A stretch of DNA of 64,000 nt from Leclercia sp. 29361 (GTDB lineage: Bacteria; Pseudomonadota; Gammaproteobacteria; Enterobacterales; Enterobacteriaceae), in NCBI RefSeq assembly GCF_011290365.1, contig NZ_CP049786.1:4650001-4714000 (forward strand), given 5' to 3'. Both the position numbers and the translations under genes were made by a program. The notes below the pieces were generated by a model. It ran no database searches, was not told the DNA's origin, and saw only the letters and a list, made by a program, of their open reading frames with translations. Position 1 is the first letter of the stretch. Every line of letters begins with the position of its first letter. Shown piece after piece: positions 29,052 through 45,532 of this stretch.

Positions 29052-29082
29052 AAAAAACCCCGCACCTTCCGGTACGGGGTTT
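29052..29082 (-). terminator. rRNA operon terminator
   Basis: Minus strand AACCCCGTACC, loop GGAA, GGTGCGGGGTT, then TTTT. Immediately downstream of the 5S gene. Confidence 0.92.
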
Positions 29083-29091
29083 CTTTAATTG

Positions 29092-29211
29092 ATGCCTGGC
29101 AGTTCCCTACTCTCGCATGGGGAGACCCCACACTACCATCGGCGCTACGGCGTTTCACTTCTGAGTTCGGCATGGGGTCAGGTGGGACCACCGCGCTACA
29201 GCCGCCAGGCA
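29092..29211 (-). rRNA. rrf: 5S ribosomal RNA
   Basis: 120 bases starting TGCCTGGCGGC and ending GAACTGCCAGGCAT on the minus strand, with intact pairing of the ends. One or two bases differ from the E. coli sequence near position 12. Last gene of the rRNA operon. Confidence 0.97.
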
Positions 29212-29304
29212 AATTCTGTTGTTCACCCCGCCCTCAGGCGTGATGAGTAATCTGTATCAGCTGAAAATCGTCTTTCAAATCCGCCGAAACAGCTTCGGCG
29301 TTGT

Positions 29305-32211
<2,907 letters not shown>

Positions 32212-32344
32212 TCACAACCCGAAGATGTCTCTTTCGATCCATCATCGTTTTGCGAAAATTTGAGAGACTCGAACACACCTTCATCTGCCCTTATTACGGA
32301 GAGCAGACACAGTGTGTCGTTTCAATTTTCAGCTTGATCCAGAT

Positions 32345-32356
32345 TTTTAAAGAGCA
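32345..32356 (-). promoter_or_regulatory. Spacer boxA antitermination site
   Basis: Minus strand TGCTCTTTAAAA just upstream of the 23S gene. Resembles the rRNA boxA consensus TGCTCTTTAACA that recruits NusB/S10. Confidence 0.7.
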
Positions 32357-32418
32357 AAACTTCGCAGCGCACCTTCGCAGGTACACTCTGAAGTTTTTGT
32401 GTTGTCGCAGTAAAAGGA

Positions 32419-32494
32419 TGGTGGAGCTATGCGGGATCGAACCGCAGACCTCCTGCGTGCAAGGCAGGCGCTCTCCCAGCTGAGCTATAGCCCC
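32419..32494 (-). tRNA. alaT: tRNA-Ala (anticodon TGC)
   Basis: 76 bases, starting GGGGCTATAGCTCAGCTGGG, anticodon loop CTTGCAC, ending in encoded CCA. Second tRNA of the 16S-23S spacer. Confidence 0.98.
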
Positions 32495-32531
32495 ATCGTA
32501 GTTAAATCTCTTCAAATTTGCGTCGCAAATT

Positions 32532-32608
<77 letters not shown>

Positions 32609-32679
32609 GCAGAGATTTTTTACTGCTTACTTTTCATCAGACAATCTGTGTGGACACTACAAAGGCAGGTTCTTTAAGG

Positions 32680-34219
<1,540 letters not shown>

Positions 34220-34351
34220 AAGTTTGATGCTCGTGAATTAAACTTCGTAATGAATTACGTATGTTCACTCAGAGACTTGGTATTCATTTATCGTCTTGCG
34301 ACGTTAAGAATCCATGTCACTTTGAGTGCCCACACAGATTGTCTGATAAAT

Positions 34352-34363
34352 TGTTAAAGAGCA
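34352..34363 (-). promoter_or_regulatory. Leader boxA
   Basis: Minus strand TGCTCTTTAACA, an exact rRNA boxA, upstream of 16S. It assembles the Nus/SuhB antitermination complex. Confidence 0.9.
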
Positions 34364-34401
34364 GTGCAACGCGGCTTTCGCTCACCGTTGCGAGGTGGCG
34401 T

Positions 34402-34429
34402 ATATTACGCTTTCCTCTTTCAGAGTCAA
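34402..34429 (-). promoter_or_regulatory. rRNA promoter P2
   Basis: Minus strand TTGACT, 16-base spacer, TAATAT. Same layout as E. coli rrn P2, about 100 bases downstream of P1. Confidence 0.88.
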
Positions 34430-34499
34430 GCGATAATTTCACGCTTTTCTCTGCTGACCCGGCGGCTTGTTTGCCGTTGTTCCGTGTCAGTGGAGGCGC

Positions 34500-34527
34500 A
34501 TTATAGGGAGTTCTTCGGCGGTGACAA
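34500..34527 (-). promoter_or_regulatory. rRNA promoter P1
   Basis: Minus strand TTGTCA, 16-base spacer, TATAAT followed by the GC-rich discriminator GCGCC. This discriminator is the base of stringent and growth-rate control. A-rich UP-element-like sequence (AAAACTTTTTGAGATTTA) stands just upstream. Confidence 0.92.
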
Positions 34528-34579
34528 GCATAAATCTCAAAAAGTTTTCCGTTCGCTTATTTTTCACACTTTACGTTTA

Positions 34580-35122
34580 TTAAAGCCGCGAACTGCGGGT
34601 TAATTGCGCGATTTCCCGGGCGAAACTGGCCACCTGCGACCAGTCGGTGTAGACCACTTCTTTGCGTGTATCCGTTTCGCCGCCGGTCATCTTCATAATA
34701 AGACGGATCATAAAGCGATCGTACCAGCGATAGCGTGGATAACGCAGAGCACCGGCAAAGACGGCACAGGCCGCTGGCTTCCAGGGCGAGTTCAGCAAGA
34801 ACTTACGCGTGTAGCTATTGGTCTGCGGGGTACGCTTTTCTGCTTTACGCGCCACCAGGTTCACCGAAAAGAAAGCGCCCGGCAGGCTGTTCAGCGTTGC
34901 CGTATGCTTTTTCACAAAGCGATCCACCGCTGGATGGAAATGGCCGTAGCGGATAGAGGCGCCGATCACCACGCGGTCATACTCCTGCCACGCAATCTCT
35001 TCGGTGCGGTTCAGGTTAATGACGTCGGCATAGATGCCCTGCTCTTTTAACTCAGACGCCAGGAAAGCGGCAATCTCGCGCGTTTGTCCGTCGCGGGTCG
35101 AAAATAGAATTAATGTTTTCAT
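34580..35122 (-). CDS. hemG: Menaquinone-dependent protoporphyrinogen oxidase HemG
   Basis: Oxidises protoporphyrinogen IX to protoporphyrin IX for haem, passing electrons to quinones at the inner membrane. 180 aa flavodoxin-like fold with the FMN loop [12 protein letters not shown] at 7-18, the long loop typical of HemG ([19 protein letters not shown]) and a hydrophobic C-terminus. Lies directly upstream of the rRNA operon, as at E. coli rrnA, and 12 bases after trkH in the same direction. Confidence 0.96.
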   Translation of the reverse strand: MKTLILFSTRDGQTREIAAFLASELKEQGIYADVINLNRTEEIAWQEYDRVVIGASIRYGHFHPAVDRFVKKHTATLNSLPGAFFSVNLVARKAEKRTPQTNSYTRKFLLNSPWKPAACAVFAGALRYPRYRWYDRFMIRLIMKMTGGETDTRKEVVYTDWSQVASFAREIAQLTRSSRL

Positions 35123-35134
35123 AAATGGCTCCCT

Positions 35135-36586
35135 TTATTCGCGCCAGAATGTTGGCGTAAAGAGGACCAATAACGTAAAGACCTCAAGACGCCCGAACAG
35201 CATGTTGGCAATCAGGATCCACTTCGCGGTCGGATTCATGCTGGCAAAGTTATCTGCGACCACGCCAAGGCCGGGTCCCAGGTTATTCAGTGTGGCCACA
35301 ACAGAGGCAAACGCCGAGAAGTCATCCACCCCCGTCGCGATAATCGCCAGCATGCTGACGATAAAGACCAGTGCGTAGGCGGAAAAGAAACCCCACACCG
35401 CTTCGAGAATACGTTCCGGCAGCGCGCGGTTACCCAGCTTGATGCTGTAGACCGCATTCGGGTGCACCAGACGTTTAAGCTCGCGGTTGCCCTGCTTGAA
35501 CAGAAGCAGGATGCGGATCACTTTCAAGCCACCGCCCGTCGAACCGGCACAGCCGCCGATAAAGGCCGAACAGAGCAGCAGGACCGGCAGGAACAGCGGC
35601 CAGCGCGCAATGCTGTCGGTGGTAAAGCCTGCGGTCGTCGCCATCGATACCACCTGGAAGAAGGCCTGGTTCAGGGTGGTAACTGCCGAAGCATAGACAT
35701 CGTGTAGCCACAGCACCAGAGTACAGATCACCACCAGCGTCAGCTGCACGCCGATAAACATGCGGAATTCCGGATCGCGCCAGTAGACCTTCAGGTTACG
35801 GCCACTGAGTAAAGAGAAGTGCAGACCATAGTTACAGCCGGAGATCAGCAGGAAGATTGCAATAATGGTGTTGATGGTCGGGCTGTCAAAATAGCCGATG
35901 CTGGCATCATGGGTGGAGAACCCGCCAATCGCGATGGTGGCGAAGCTATGGCCGATAGCGTCAAAGGCCGGCATTCCGGCAAACCACAGCGCCAGCGCAC
36001 AGGCGACGGTCAGCAGCACATAGATGAGCCACAGCGTTTTGGCCGTCTCGGCGATACGCGGACGCATCTTGTTATCCTTCAGCGGCCCCGGCATCTCTGC
36101 CCGATAGAGCTGCATCCCCCCGACGCCCAGTATCGGCAGGATCGCCACGGCTAATACGATGATTCCCATCCCGCCGAACCACTGCAGCATCTGCCGGTAA
36201 AAGAGGATGGCATGGGGAAGTGAATCCAGCCCCACCAGCGTGGTAGCCCCGGTGGTAGTCAGCCCGGAGAAGGATTCAAAGAACGCATCGGTAATAGTCA
36301 GGTTGGGCTGTTCAGAAAAAATGAAGGGTAATGCTCCCACGCTGCCCAGCACGGTCCAGAACAACACCACGATAAGGAAGCCTTCGCGGGATTTCAGCTC
36401 CCCCTTCTCACGGCGGTTAGGCCACCACAGCAGGGAGCCAATCATCAGCGCGACGAAAAAGGTCTGCGTAAAGGCCCGGCCCGCACCATCCCGATAAATA
36501 AGCGCCACCAGTCCGGGGAGGATCATCGTCCCGGAAAAGAGTATGACCAGCAATCCAACGATTCGGGTTATGGCACGAAAATGCAT
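35135..36586 (-). CDS. trkH: Potassium uptake protein TrkH
   Basis: Membrane subunit of the Trk potassium uptake system, gated by TrkA. 483 aa with four pore repeats; selectivity loops read TTTGATTLVG, TIAIGGFSTHD, ATTAGFTTDS and TLNNLGPGLG. All filter glycines appear intact. Same place and length as in E. coli. Its end is 12 bases from the hemG start, so co-transcription is likely. Confidence 0.97.
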   Translation of the reverse strand: MHFRAITRIVGLLVILFSGTMILPGLVALIYRDGAGRAFTQTFFVALMIGSLLWWPNRREKGELKSREGFLIVVLFWTVLGSVGALPFIFSEQPNLTITDAFFESFSGLTTTGATTLVGLDSLPHAILFYRQMLQWFGGMGIIVLAVAILPILGVGGMQLYRAEMPGPLKDNKMRPRIAETAKTLWLIYVLLTVACALALWFAGMPAFDAIGHSFATIAIGGFSTHDASIGYFDSPTINTIIAIFLLISGCNYGLHFSLLSGRNLKVYWRDPEFRMFIGVQLTLVVICTLVLWLHDVYASAVTTLNQAFFQVVSMATTAGFTTDSIARWPLFLPVLLLCSAFIGGCAGSTGGGLKVIRILLLFKQGNRELKRLVHPNAVYSIKLGNRALPERILEAVWGFFSAYALVFIVSMLAIIATGVDDFSAFASVVATLNNLGPGLGVVADNFASMNPTAKWILIANMLFGRLEVFTLLVLFTPTFWRE

Positions 36587-36626
36587 CTCTGCCGCTTCCT
36601 TAGGTATTCAAAAAGTAAGGTGGGGA

Positions 36627-37241
36627 TTATTCTTCAATCGGCCGTAATTGCAACGAACCACGACTAAAATCAGCCAGTTTTGCTGAGAATGCCGGAAGCG
36701 ATGCCTGGGGTAGCGCCACACGTAATTGCACCGCCGCCTGGTAATCACTGTGCACGATCAGGCCCTGATACAGCTTCAGCAACGATTCGATGCCGGATAA
36801 CTGGGCGTAATCGCACAATAAAGTATATTCGGTAAGTGGCGTTTTGCGGATCGTTGTCAGTTGATTCAGCGCCTGCTGGACGCCGCCGCCATAGGCTTTA
36901 ACCAGCCCGCCCGTTCCCAGTAATACGCCGCCGTAGTAACGCACCACGACGGCGGTGATTTCTCCCACGCCGCTGCCCATTAACTGAGAGAGCATCGGTT
37001 TGCCCGCCGTGCCCGCCGGTTCACCATCATCCGAGAACCCCAGCTTCTGTGAATCATCAGGGGGCCCGGCCACCCACGCCACGCAGTGGTGGCGGGCGTC
37101 AGGATGTTCTGCCCGTACTGACTCAACAAAAGCCTTTGCCGCCTCCACGCCGTCGGTATGCGCCAGCAACGTGATGAAACGGCTTTTTTTGATCTCTTCC
37201 GTAAAGGTGACCGGCGCTGCCGGTATGAGCCAGCTTTCCAT
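36627..37241 (-). CDS. yigZ: YigZ, IMPACT-family protein
   Basis: 204 aa. N-terminal IMPACT (UPF0029) domain with SRFITLLAHTDGVEAA, HCVAWV, and the conserved GEPAGTAGKPML and VVVRYYGGVLLGTGGLVKAYG; C-terminal DUF1949 domain, ferredoxin-like. Exact biochemical role is unknown in bacteria; eukaryotic IMPACT relates to translation control. The ATG overlaps the pepQ stop by one base (TAATG). Confidence 0.93.
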   Translation of the reverse strand: MESWLIPAAPVTFTEEIKKSRFITLLAHTDGVEAAKAFVESVRAEHPDARHHCVAWVAGPPDDSQKLGFSDDGEPAGTAGKPMLSQLMGSGVGEITAVVVRYYGGVLLGTGGLVKAYGGGVQQALNQLTTIRKTPLTEYTLLCDYAQLSGIESLLKLYQGLIVHSDYQAAVQLRVALPQASLPAFSAKLADFSRGSLQLRPIEE

Positions 37242-38572
37242 TACGCCAGCTTCAGATCTCGCGTCATGTTTTCAGTACCGTTTTCATGGATCACCACGTT
37301 ATCTTCGATACGGATGCCACCAAACGGCTTCAGCGCCTCAATTTTCTGCCAGTTGAAGTGCTTGCTGAACTGCCCTTCACGCCACGGCGCCAGCAGGGAC
37401 TCAATAAAGTAGATCCCCGGCTCGATGGTCAACACCATGCGCGGCTGCAGAATGCGGGTGCAACGCAGGTAAGGATATTTGGACGGCGCGGCCAGATGCG
37501 TACCGGTGTCATCCTGCATGAAGCCTGCGGTGTCGTGCACCTGCAGACCCAGCGGGTGGCCGATACCGTGCGGCATAAACGGCCCGGTCAGGTCGTTTTC
37601 CACCATCGCCTCTTCGCTCATATCGCTGACGATCTGATGCTTACGCAACAGCTTCGCAATACGCTGATGGAACTGAACGTGGTAATCCACGTAGCTCACG
37701 CCAGCCTTCATGGTGGCGATCAGGGCCAGCTGCTCGTCATTGACGTCTTTGATCAGCTGGGCGAATTCGGTATCGCTGTTCCCGGCCCAGGTACGGGTCA
37801 GGTCCGCGGCATAGCCGTTGTACTCCGCACCGGCATCCAACAGGAAGCTGCGCATTTCGGACGGCGCACGGTGATCGAGTTTAGTGTAGTGCAGCACCGC
37901 TGCGTGCTCATTCAGCGCCACAATGTTGCTGTATGGCACATCAATATCACGATGGCCAGTAGCCGTCAGGTAAGCCAGGTTAATATCGAACTCGCTCATG
38001 CCGGACAGGAAAGCTTCATGCGCCGCACGATGGCCGTTGACCGCCGTTTTTTGCGCTTCACGCATGCACGCCAGCTCATAGTCGGTCTTATAGGAGCGAT
38101 AGTAGTGCAGATAGTCGATAACGCCTTTCGGGTTGATGTTATCCGCTGAGATCTCCAGACCGCGCGCACGTTCTGGAACCGGGCCAATATAGCCGATGTT
38201 GCCGCGGGCAGCAGGTAACTGGCTGCCAATGCCGTCGGCTTTCGGCAGGGCAATCACCTCGATCTCTTCTGTCCAGAAGGAGGTCGGCAGCGGTTCCACG
38301 TTGTGCCAGTAATCCACCGGCAGATAGAACCACAGTTTCGGCTTGTTCACGCCATCCACCAGCAACCAGCAATTGGGAACCTGGGTTACCGGCACCCAGG
38401 CTTTAAATTGCGGGTTCACCTTGAAGGGATAAGCGTGATCGTCGAGAAAGACATTGAACAGTTCGCCGGAGTGGATGAGTAAGGCATCCAGCTTGAAGCG
38501 AGCCAGTACGTCGCGGGTACGTTCCTGTAACGTAACAATGTGATTTTTATACAGCGCGGCCAGTGAGTCCAT
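37241..38572 (-). CDS. pepQ: Xaa-Pro dipeptidase PepQ
   Basis: Cytosolic metallopeptidase (M24B) that splits dipeptides with C-terminal proline. 443 aa, as in E. coli. Binuclear metal ligands are visible: two Asp in [17 protein letters not shown], His in [15 protein letters not shown], Glu in EPGIYFIE and Glu in GIRIEDNVV. Of two adjacent ATGs the second (38572) is preferred because AGGAAG is then six bases away and the N-terminus aligns with E. coli. Divergent from fadB across the FadR site. Confidence 0.96.
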   Translation of the reverse strand: MDSLAALYKNHIVTLQERTRDVLARFKLDALLIHSGELFNVFLDDHAYPFKVNPQFKAWVPVTQVPNCWLLVDGVNKPKLWFYLPVDYWHNVEPLPTSFWTEEIEVIALPKADGIGSQLPAARGNIGYIGPVPERARGLEISADNINPKGVIDYLHYYRSYKTDYELACMREAQKTAVNGHRAAHEAFLSGMSEFDINLAYLTATGHRDIDVPYSNIVALNEHAAVLHYTKLDHRAPSEMRSFLLDAGAEYNGYAADLTRTWAGNSDTEFAQLIKDVNDEQLALIATMKAGVSYVDYHVQFHQRIAKLLRKHQIVSDMSEEAMVENDLTGPFMPHGIGHPLGLQVHDTAGFMQDDTGTHLAAPSKYPYLRCTRILQPRMVLTIEPGIYFIESLLAPWREGQFSKHFNWQKIEALKPFGGIRIEDNVVIHENGTENMTRDLKLA

Positions 38573-38716
38573 CATTCTTCCTTTTGTCTTGACCTCAAGT
38601 CACCGCATCTTAGCACACCTCAGAAAGGCTGCGTGATCTCCGCCGAGCGTGATCAGACCTACAATTATTTAATGACTAATTTGCATTTCATTAACACAAA
38701 ACCCACACTCCGAATC

Positions 38717-38733
38717 ATCTGGTATGACCAGAT
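38717..38733. promoter_or_regulatory. FadR operator upstream of fadBA
   Basis: ATCTGGTATGACCAGAT, one base different from the E. coli fadB FadR site (ATCTGGTACGACCAGAT). It lies 27 bases before the fadB ATG. FadR represses fadBA until long-chain acyl-CoA binds. Confidence 0.9.
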
Positions 38734-38759
38734 CCAATTGCTGGATTCAGGAGACCGAC

Positions 38760-40949
38760 ATGCTCTACAAAGGCGACACCCTGTACGTAGACTGGCTGGA
38801 AGGTGGCATTGCCGAACTGGTGTTCGACGCCCCCGGCTCAGTGAATAAACTGGACACCGCAACCGTGGCCAGCCTTGGCCATGCGCTGGACGTGCTTGAA
38901 AAAGAGTCCGACTTAAAAGGTCTGCTGCTGCGTTCTGAGAAAGCGGCATTTATCGTCGGCGCAGACATCACCGAATTCCTCTCCCTGTTCCTGGTCCCTC
39001 AGGAGCAGTTGAGCCAGTGGCTGCATTTTGCCAACAGCGTCTTTAACCGCCTGGAAGATCTGCCGGTCCCGACGATCTCTGCCGTTAATGGCTATGCGCT
39101 GGGCGGCGGCTGCGAATGCGTGCTGGCCACCGATTACCGTCTGGCCACCCCGGATCTGCGCATCGGCCTGCCGGAAACCAAACTGGGCATTATGCCGGGC
39201 TTTGGCGGTTCAGTCCGTCTGCCGCGCCTGCTGGGTGCCGACAGTGCCCTGGAGATCATTGCTGCCGGTAAAGACGTGGGTGCCGATCAGGCGTTAAAAC
39301 TCGGTCTGGTGGATGGCGTGGTTAAGCCTGAAAAACTGCATGAAGGGGCATTGGCCATTCTGCGTCAGGCGATCAACGGCGACCTCGACTGGAAAGCGAA
39401 GCGTCAGCCGAAGCTGGAGCCGCTGCACTTAAGTAAAATTGAAGCCACCATGAGTTTCACTATCGCCAAAGGCATGGTGATGCAGACGGCGGGTAAACAC
39501 TATCCGGCGCCGATCACCGCGGTGAAAACCATCGAAGCGGCCGCACGACTCGGCCGTGACGAAGCACTGAAATTAGAAAACCAAAGCTTCGTCCCGCTGG
39601 CTCATACCAACGAGGCCCGCGCGCTGGTCGGTATTTTCCTCAACGATCAGTTCGTGAAGGGCAAAGCGAAGCAGCTCACCAAAAATGTCGAGACGCCAAA
39701 ACAGGCGGCGGTACTGGGCGCAGGCATTATGGGCGGCGGCATCGCCTACCAGTCGGCCTGGAAAGGCGTGCCGGTGGTGATGAAAGACATTAACGAGAAG
39801 TCACTGACACTCGGCATGACCGAAGCCGCCAAGCTGCTGAACAAACAGCTCGAACGCGGCAAGATCGATGGCCTGAAGCTCTCCGGCGTGATCTCCACGA
39901 TTCATCCGACCCTGGAATACAGCGGTTTCGATCGCGTGGATGTGGTCGTCGAAGCGGTGGTCGAAAACCCGAAAGTGAAAAAAGCGGTACTGGCAGAGAC
40001 GGAAGACAAGGTGCGCCCGGATACGGTACTAGCGTCCAACACCTCCACCATTCCAATCAGCGAACTGGCCAGCGTCCTCAAGCGCCCGGAAAACTTCTGC
40101 GGCATGCACTTCTTTAACCCGGTGCACCGTATGCCGCTGGTTGAAGTGATCCGCGGGGAGAAAACCTCTGACGAAACCCTCGCCAAAGTCGTGGCCTGGG
40201 CCAGCAAGATGGGCAAAACCCCGATTGTGGTAAATGACTGCCCGGGCTTCTTCGTCAACCGCGTGTTGTTCCCGTACTTTGCCGGCTTCAGCCAGCTGCT
40301 GCGCGACGGGGCGGATTTCCGCAAGATCGACAAAGTGATGGAAAAACAGTTTGGCTGGCCGATGGGCCCGGCCTATCTGCTGGACGTGGTCGGGATTGAT
40401 ACCGCGCATCACGCCCAGGCGGTGATGGCGGCAGGCTTCCCACAGCGGATGCAGAAAGATTACCGCGATGCCATCGACGCCCTGTTTGAATCGAACCGCT
40501 ACGGTCAGAAAAATGGCCTCGGCTTCTGGCGTTATAAAGAAGACAGCAAAGGCAAACCGAAGAAAGAGGAAGACGCTGCCGTGGATAGCCTGCTGGCAGA
40601 AGTCAGCCACGCGAAGCGCGATTTCAGCGACGAAGAGATTATTGCCCGCATGATGATCCCGATGGTCAACGAAGTGGTGCGCTGTCTTGAAGAGGGCATC
40701 ATCGCCAGTCCTGCGGAAGCGGATATGGCGCTGGTCTACGGCCTGGGCTTCCCTCCGTTCCACGGCGGCGCGTTCCGCTGGCTGGATACGCAGGGTAGCG
40801 CCCGCTATCTGGATATGACGCAGCAGTATGAGCATCTCGGCGCGCTGTATCAGGCTCCGGAAGGTCTGCGTACCAAAGCGCGTAATAATGAAGCGTACTA
40901 TCCCCCGGTTGAGCCTGCCCGTCCGGTTGGCGCACTGAAAACGGCTTAA
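38760..40949 (+). CDS. fadB: Fatty acid oxidation complex subunit alpha FadB
   Basis: Multifunctional enzyme of aerobic beta-oxidation: enoyl-CoA hydratase, 3-hydroxyacyl-CoA dehydrogenase, plus isomerase and epimerase activities. 729 aa, the E. coli length. Crotonase domain at 1-190 with oxyanion and Glu regions ([25 protein letters not shown]); NAD loop [12 protein letters not shown] near 318; dehydrogenase motif [13 protein letters not shown] and a C-terminal helical domain. The start is the ATG at 38760 with CAGGAG upstream; the frame extends to 38724 without support. Forms the alpha2beta2 complex with FadA, nine bases downstream. Confidence 0.97.
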   Translation: MLYKGDTLYVDWLEGGIAELVFDAPGSVNKLDTATVASLGHALDVLEKESDLKGLLLRSEKAAFIVGADITEFLSLFLVPQEQLSQWLHFANSVFNRLEDLPVPTISAVNGYALGGGCECVLATDYRLATPDLRIGLPETKLGIMPGFGGSVRLPRLLGADSALEIIAAGKDVGADQALKLGLVDGVVKPEKLHEGALAILRQAINGDLDWKAKRQPKLEPLHLSKIEATMSFTIAKGMVMQTAGKHYPAPITAVKTIEAAARLGRDEALKLENQSFVPLAHTNEARALVGIFLNDQFVKGKAKQLTKNVETPKQAAVLGAGIMGGGIAYQSAWKGVPVVMKDINEKSLTLGMTEAAKLLNKQLERGKIDGLKLSGVISTIHPTLEYSGFDRVDVVVEAVVENPKVKKAVLAETEDKVRPDTVLASNTSTIPISELASVLKRPENFCGMHFFNPVHRMPLVEVIRGEKTSDETLAKVVAWASKMGKTPIVVNDCPGFFVNRVLFPYFAGFSQLLRDGADFRKIDKVMEKQFGWPMGPAYLLDVVGIDTAHHAQAVMAAGFPQRMQKDYRDAIDALFESNRYGQKNGLGFWRYKEDSKGKPKKEEDAAVDSLLAEVSHAKRDFSDEEIIARMMIPMVNEVVRCLEEGIIASPAEADMALVYGLGFPPFHGGAFRWLDTQGSARYLDMTQQYEHLGALYQAPEGLRTKARNNEAYYPPVEPARPVGALKTA

Positions 40950-42122
<1,173 letters not shown>

Positions 42123-42171
42123 TAAAAAGCCGGGTCGCAGAGCGGTCCGGCGAAGATTTAGTTGCCGTTTT

Positions 42172-42198
42172 CCCGCCTGTCAGGGGCGGGTTTTTTTA
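42172..42198 (+). terminator. Intrinsic terminator after fadBA
   Basis: CCCGCC, loop TGTCAGG, GGCGGG and TTTTTTT. Confidence 0.9.
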
Positions 42199-42264
42199 TT
42201 CTGAACGGTGTATTCTGAGGACGCGCATTCAATGACGAATGCCTTTCAATTAAGGATGATGAAG

Positions 42265-42612
42265 ATGAAAAAAAGCGTATCTGCGCTCGGCCTTTCACTA
42301 CTTTTCTGCGTATCCCACACGTTTGCCCAACAGCCCGTCGCAGACGATCGTCTGATGGCAAATCATTGTCTGAGCGAAATCCAGGCCCTGTACAAAACGA
42401 ACCCGGAAGTCATGGCATTACTTGAAGGGACGCGCGTGAAAGACAATAGCGTTGCGCTCGATCGCTACGATGCGAAGGTTGGCAGCCAGCACATTGCCTC
42501 AGAACTGAAAGCCACCGTCGAGCGCCGCGATCGGGTCGTCGGGCAGATCCTGTGCCTGCTCGACGAGGATAAAATTCTCTACAAAACCTTCTTTAACACC
42601 GAACAGCACTAA
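42265..42612 (+). CDS. Unrecognised small secreted protein
   Basis: 115 aa. A signal peptide (MKKSVSALGLSLLFCVSHTFA, cut as two overlapping parts: charged start then hydrophobic core ending near TFA-QQ) leads to a mature chain of about 94 residues, acidic and helical, with two cysteines (NHCLSEI and ILCLLDE) that could form one disulfide in the periplasm. The third of three clustered ATGs is chosen because AAGGA stands eight bases before it. It has its own position after the fadA terminator and is convergent with fre, 16 bases apart. I do not know this gene at this place in E. coli and assign no function. Confidence 0.7.
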   Translation: MKKSVSALGLSLLFCVSHTFAQQPVADDRLMANHCLSEIQALYKTNPEVMALLEGTRVKDNSVALDRYDAKVGSQHIASELKATVERRDRVVGQILCLLDEDKILYKTFFNTEQH

Positions 42613-42628
42613 GTGGTGCGGCGGCGCG

Positions 42629-43330
42629 TCAGATAAACGCAAACGCGTCGCCAAACAGACGATCTTCCCGCGCACCGCGCTCATTGCAGAACAGGTCCCG
42701 GGCAATTTTTGCCATTTCGAAACGACCGGCAATGTAGATGTCGTGATTGACCAGCGTGCCATGATCCTGCAGTACCGCCGTTAACACGGTGCCACTGCGA
42801 CCGCGCCAGCCCTCTTCCGGCTGCTCAACCACCGGCTCAACGCGCAGGTTCGGGTGGGTCACGCTCAGCGCTTCCAGCTCAGAGAGATCGTAGAGATGCT
42901 TCGCCTCGCGACCGCCCCAGTAGATGGTGATGTCGCGGTCCGGGTTTCGCGCCAGCGCCGTCAACAGAATGGAACGCACGTAGGAGAAACCGGTGCCGCC
43001 CGCAATCAGGATCAGCGGACGTTCTTCGTCATCGCGCAGCCAGGCTTCGCCGTGAGGAATATCAATCTCGATCTCATTCTCTTTCAGGATGCGATCCATC
43101 ACCGCCATCGCATACAGGTTAAGCTCTGACGCCCCAATGTGCAGCTCGATAAACTCTTGCTCGTCCGGCGTCGAGGCCATTGAGAAAGGGCGCTTATCCC
43201 GCTCATCCATCACCACCATTAAATACTGGCCAGCGCGGAAGGAGAACGCCGATTCAGGTACTAAACGGACGCGATATACGGTGTCGGTGATAGCGTCTAC
43301 CGAAGTCACTTTACAGCTTAAGGTTGTCAT
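42629..43330 (-). CDS. fre: NAD(P)H-flavin reductase Fre
   Basis: Reduces free flavins with NAD(P)H; helps activate ribonucleotide reductase, reduce iron and cob(III)alamin. 233 aa, as in E. coli. Flavin-binding [12 protein letters not shown] near 46, pyridine-nucleotide loop [15 protein letters not shown] near 107, and [11 protein letters not shown] near 199. Stands 42 bases downstream of ubiD in the same direction, the conserved ubiD-fre pair. Confidence 0.96.
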   Translation of the reverse strand: MTTLSCKVTSVDAITDTVYRVRLVPESAFSFRAGQYLMVVMDERDKRPFSMASTPDEQEFIELHIGASELNLYAMAVMDRILKENEIEIDIPHGEAWLRDDEERPLILIAGGTGFSYVRSILLTALARNPDRDITIYWGGREAKHLYDLSELEALSVTHPNLRVEPVVEQPEEGWRGRSGTVLTAVLQDHGTLVNHDIYIAGRFEMAKIARDLFCNERGAREDRLFGDAFAFI

Positions 43331-43372
43331 TCGCTCTCTCTGTCGGGAAGTCTAAAGGGCATAACGGCGCAT

Positions 43373-44857
43373 TCAGGCGTCTTTACCGTTATTCATTATG
43401 GCCAGTTCATCCCAGATCGCGTCAATTCGCGCAGTCACCTCAGGATCCTTTTTGATCGGACGACCCCATTCACGTTGGGTTTCGCCGGGCCATTTATTGG
43501 TGGCATCCAGTCCCATTTTTGAGCCAAGACCGGAAACCGGCGAGGCAAAATCCAGATAATCAATGGGCGTGTTTTCAACTAACACGGTATCGCGTGCCGG
43601 ATCCATACGGGTGGTAATGGCCCAGATCACGTCATTCCAGTCACGGGCGTTGACGTCATCATCGCAAACGATCACAAATTTGGTATACATAAACTGGCGC
43701 AGGAAAGACCATACGCCCATCATCACCCGTTTAGCGTGACCCGCATACTGCTTCTTAATGGTTACCACCGCCAGGCGATAGGAGCAACCTTCCGGCGGCA
43801 GATAGAAATCAACGATTTCCGGGAACTGCTTTTGCAGGATCGGCACAAACACTTCGTTCAGCGCCACGCCGAGCACCGCAGGTTCATCCGGCGGACGGCC
43901 CGTGTAGGTGGAGTGGTAAATGGCATCTTCACGCTGGGTAATGTGCGTCACGGTAAACACCGGGAAGCTGTCGATTTCGTTGTAATAGCCGGTGTGGTCG
44001 CCATAGGGCCCTTCCGGGGCCATCTCACCCGCCTCGATATAGCCTTCGAGTACGATTTCAGCGCTGGCGGGCACTTCCAGATCGTTCGATACGCACTTCA
44101 CTACTTCGGTTTTGGTGCCGCGCAGCAGCCCGGCAAAGGCGTATTCCGACAGGGTGTCTGGCACCGGGGTGACCGCACCGAGAATGGTGGCCGGATCGGC
44201 GCCCAGCGCCACGGCGACCGGGAAGCGTTCGCCCGGATGGGCCGCGCACCACTCCTGGAAATCAAGCGCGCCGCCGCGATGCGACAGCCAGCGCATAATC
44301 AATTTATTCTTACCAATCAGCTGCTGACGATAGATGCCGAGATTCTGCCGCTCTTTATGCGGACCGCGCGTGACGGTCAGACCCCAGGTGATCAACGGGG
44401 CCGCGTCTTCAGGCCAGCACTGCATGATCGGGATACGCGTCAGATCGACCGCGTCGCCTTCCACGATTTTCTGCTGGCAGGGTGCGCCGCGCAGACGTTT
44501 GGTCGGCATGTTCAGGACTTGCTTAAACTGCGGCAGCTTATCGAAGAGATCGCGAAAGCCTTTAGGTGGCTCAGGCTCTTTTAAAAAGGCCAGCAGCTTA
44601 CCCACTTCACGCAACGCGCTGACATCCTCCTGCCCCATTCCCATCGCCACACGTTTTGGTGTGCCAAACAGGTTGCAGAGCACCGGCATGGTGTAGCCTT
44701 TCGGATTTTCAAACAGGAGCGCTGGCCCACCCGCACGGAGTGTGCGGTCGGCAATTTCTGTCATCTCCAGATAAGGATCGACAGGAAGGGTGATGCGTTT
44801 GAGTTCGCCCTGCTTTTCCAGCAGTTCCAGGAAGTCGCGTAGATCGTTGTATTTCAT
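43373..44857 (-). CDS. ubiD: 3-octaprenyl-4-hydroxybenzoate decarboxylase UbiD
   Basis: Prenylated-FMN-dependent decarboxylase of ubiquinone synthesis; needs the cofactor made by UbiX. About 494 aa. The sequence is nearly identical to E. coli UbiD: catalytic Arg-Glu-Glu region in [14 protein letters not shown], prFMN-binding [11 protein letters not shown] and [10 protein letters not shown]. The ATG at 44857 (MKYNDLRDF) is used; a TTG four codons upstream (44869), directly after a GAGAG site, would give 498 aa and cannot be excluded since E. coli has a three-codon extension there. Confidence 0.94.
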   Translation of the reverse strand: MKYNDLRDFLELLEKQGELKRITLPVDPYLEMTEIADRTLRAGGPALLFENPKGYTMPVLCNLFGTPKRVAMGMGQEDVSALREVGKLLAFLKEPEPPKGFRDLFDKLPQFKQVLNMPTKRLRGAPCQQKIVEGDAVDLTRIPIMQCWPEDAAPLITWGLTVTRGPHKERQNLGIYRQQLIGKNKLIMRWLSHRGGALDFQEWCAAHPGERFPVAVALGADPATILGAVTPVPDTLSEYAFAGLLRGTKTEVVKCVSNDLEVPASAEIVLEGYIEAGEMAPEGPYGDHTGYYNEIDSFPVFTVTHITQREDAIYHSTYTGRPPDEPAVLGVALNEVFVPILQKQFPEIVDFYLPPEGCSYRLAVVTIKKQYAGHAKRVMMGVWSFLRQFMYTKFVIVCDDDVNARDWNDVIWAITTRMDPARDTVLVENTPIDYLDFASPVSGLGSKMGLDATNKWPGETQREWGRPIKKDPEVTARIDAIWDELAIMNNGKDA

Positions 44858-45040
44858 GCAGTTAGTCAAGCTCTCTCTGTAAGCGTTTCATTATACGGCG
44901 TAAGACTGCCTGATGCTGTATTTTTGTTAAATAAGCGTGAAGATTCACGGCTTCTTCTGCGTACGGCCATTATAATCAGCTTAGCGATCCCGCCAGGGTT
45001 TTGATATGCTTGCCGGCATAACAAGCGGAAAAGAGTCATT

Positions 45041-45532
45041 ATGCAGGCCTGGTATTTACTGTATTGCAAGCGTGGGCAACTTCAACGTGCTCAGGAACAT
45101 CTGGAACGCCAGGCGGTGAACTGTCTGACGCCTGCGATCACGCTGGAAAAAATGGTCCGTGGTAAACGCACCACCGTCAGTGAACCACTGTTCCCTAACT
45201 ACCTGTTTGTTGAATTCGACCCCGAAGTGATCCACACCACCACCATCAATGCGACGCGCGGTGTCAGCCACTTTGTGCGCTTTGGCGCGCACCCGGCTAC
45301 GGTGCCCTCTTCCGTGATCCACCAGCTCTCGGTCTACAAACAGCCCGAAGGCATTACCGATCCCGACACCCCCTTCTCCGGCGACGATGTAGTGATCACC
45401 GAAGGGGCCTTTGAAGGACTGGTGGCCATTTTCGCTGAGCCGGACGGGGAAGCCCGCTCCATGCTGCTGCTGAACTTACTGAATAAAGAAGTGAAGCAGA
45501 GCGTCAAAAATACCAGCTTCCGCAAAGTTTAA
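45041..45532 (+). CDS. rfaH: Transcription antiterminator RfaH
   Basis: NusG paralogue that binds RNA polymerase paused at ops elements and lets it read long LPS, capsule, hemolysin and F operons. 163 aa (E. coli 162): NTD starting [14 protein letters not shown] with [13 protein letters not shown], and a KOW-type CTD that can refold from helical to beta form ([21 protein letters not shown]). Stop overlaps the convergent tatD stop by three bases. Confidence 0.96.
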   Translation: MQAWYLLYCKRGQLQRAQEHLERQAVNCLTPAITLEKMVRGKRTTVSEPLFPNYLFVEFDPEVIHTTTINATRGVSHFVRFGAHPATVPSSVIHQLSVYKQPEGITDPDTPFSGDDVVITEGAFEGLVAIFAEPDGEARSMLLLNLLNKEVKQSVKNTSFRKV

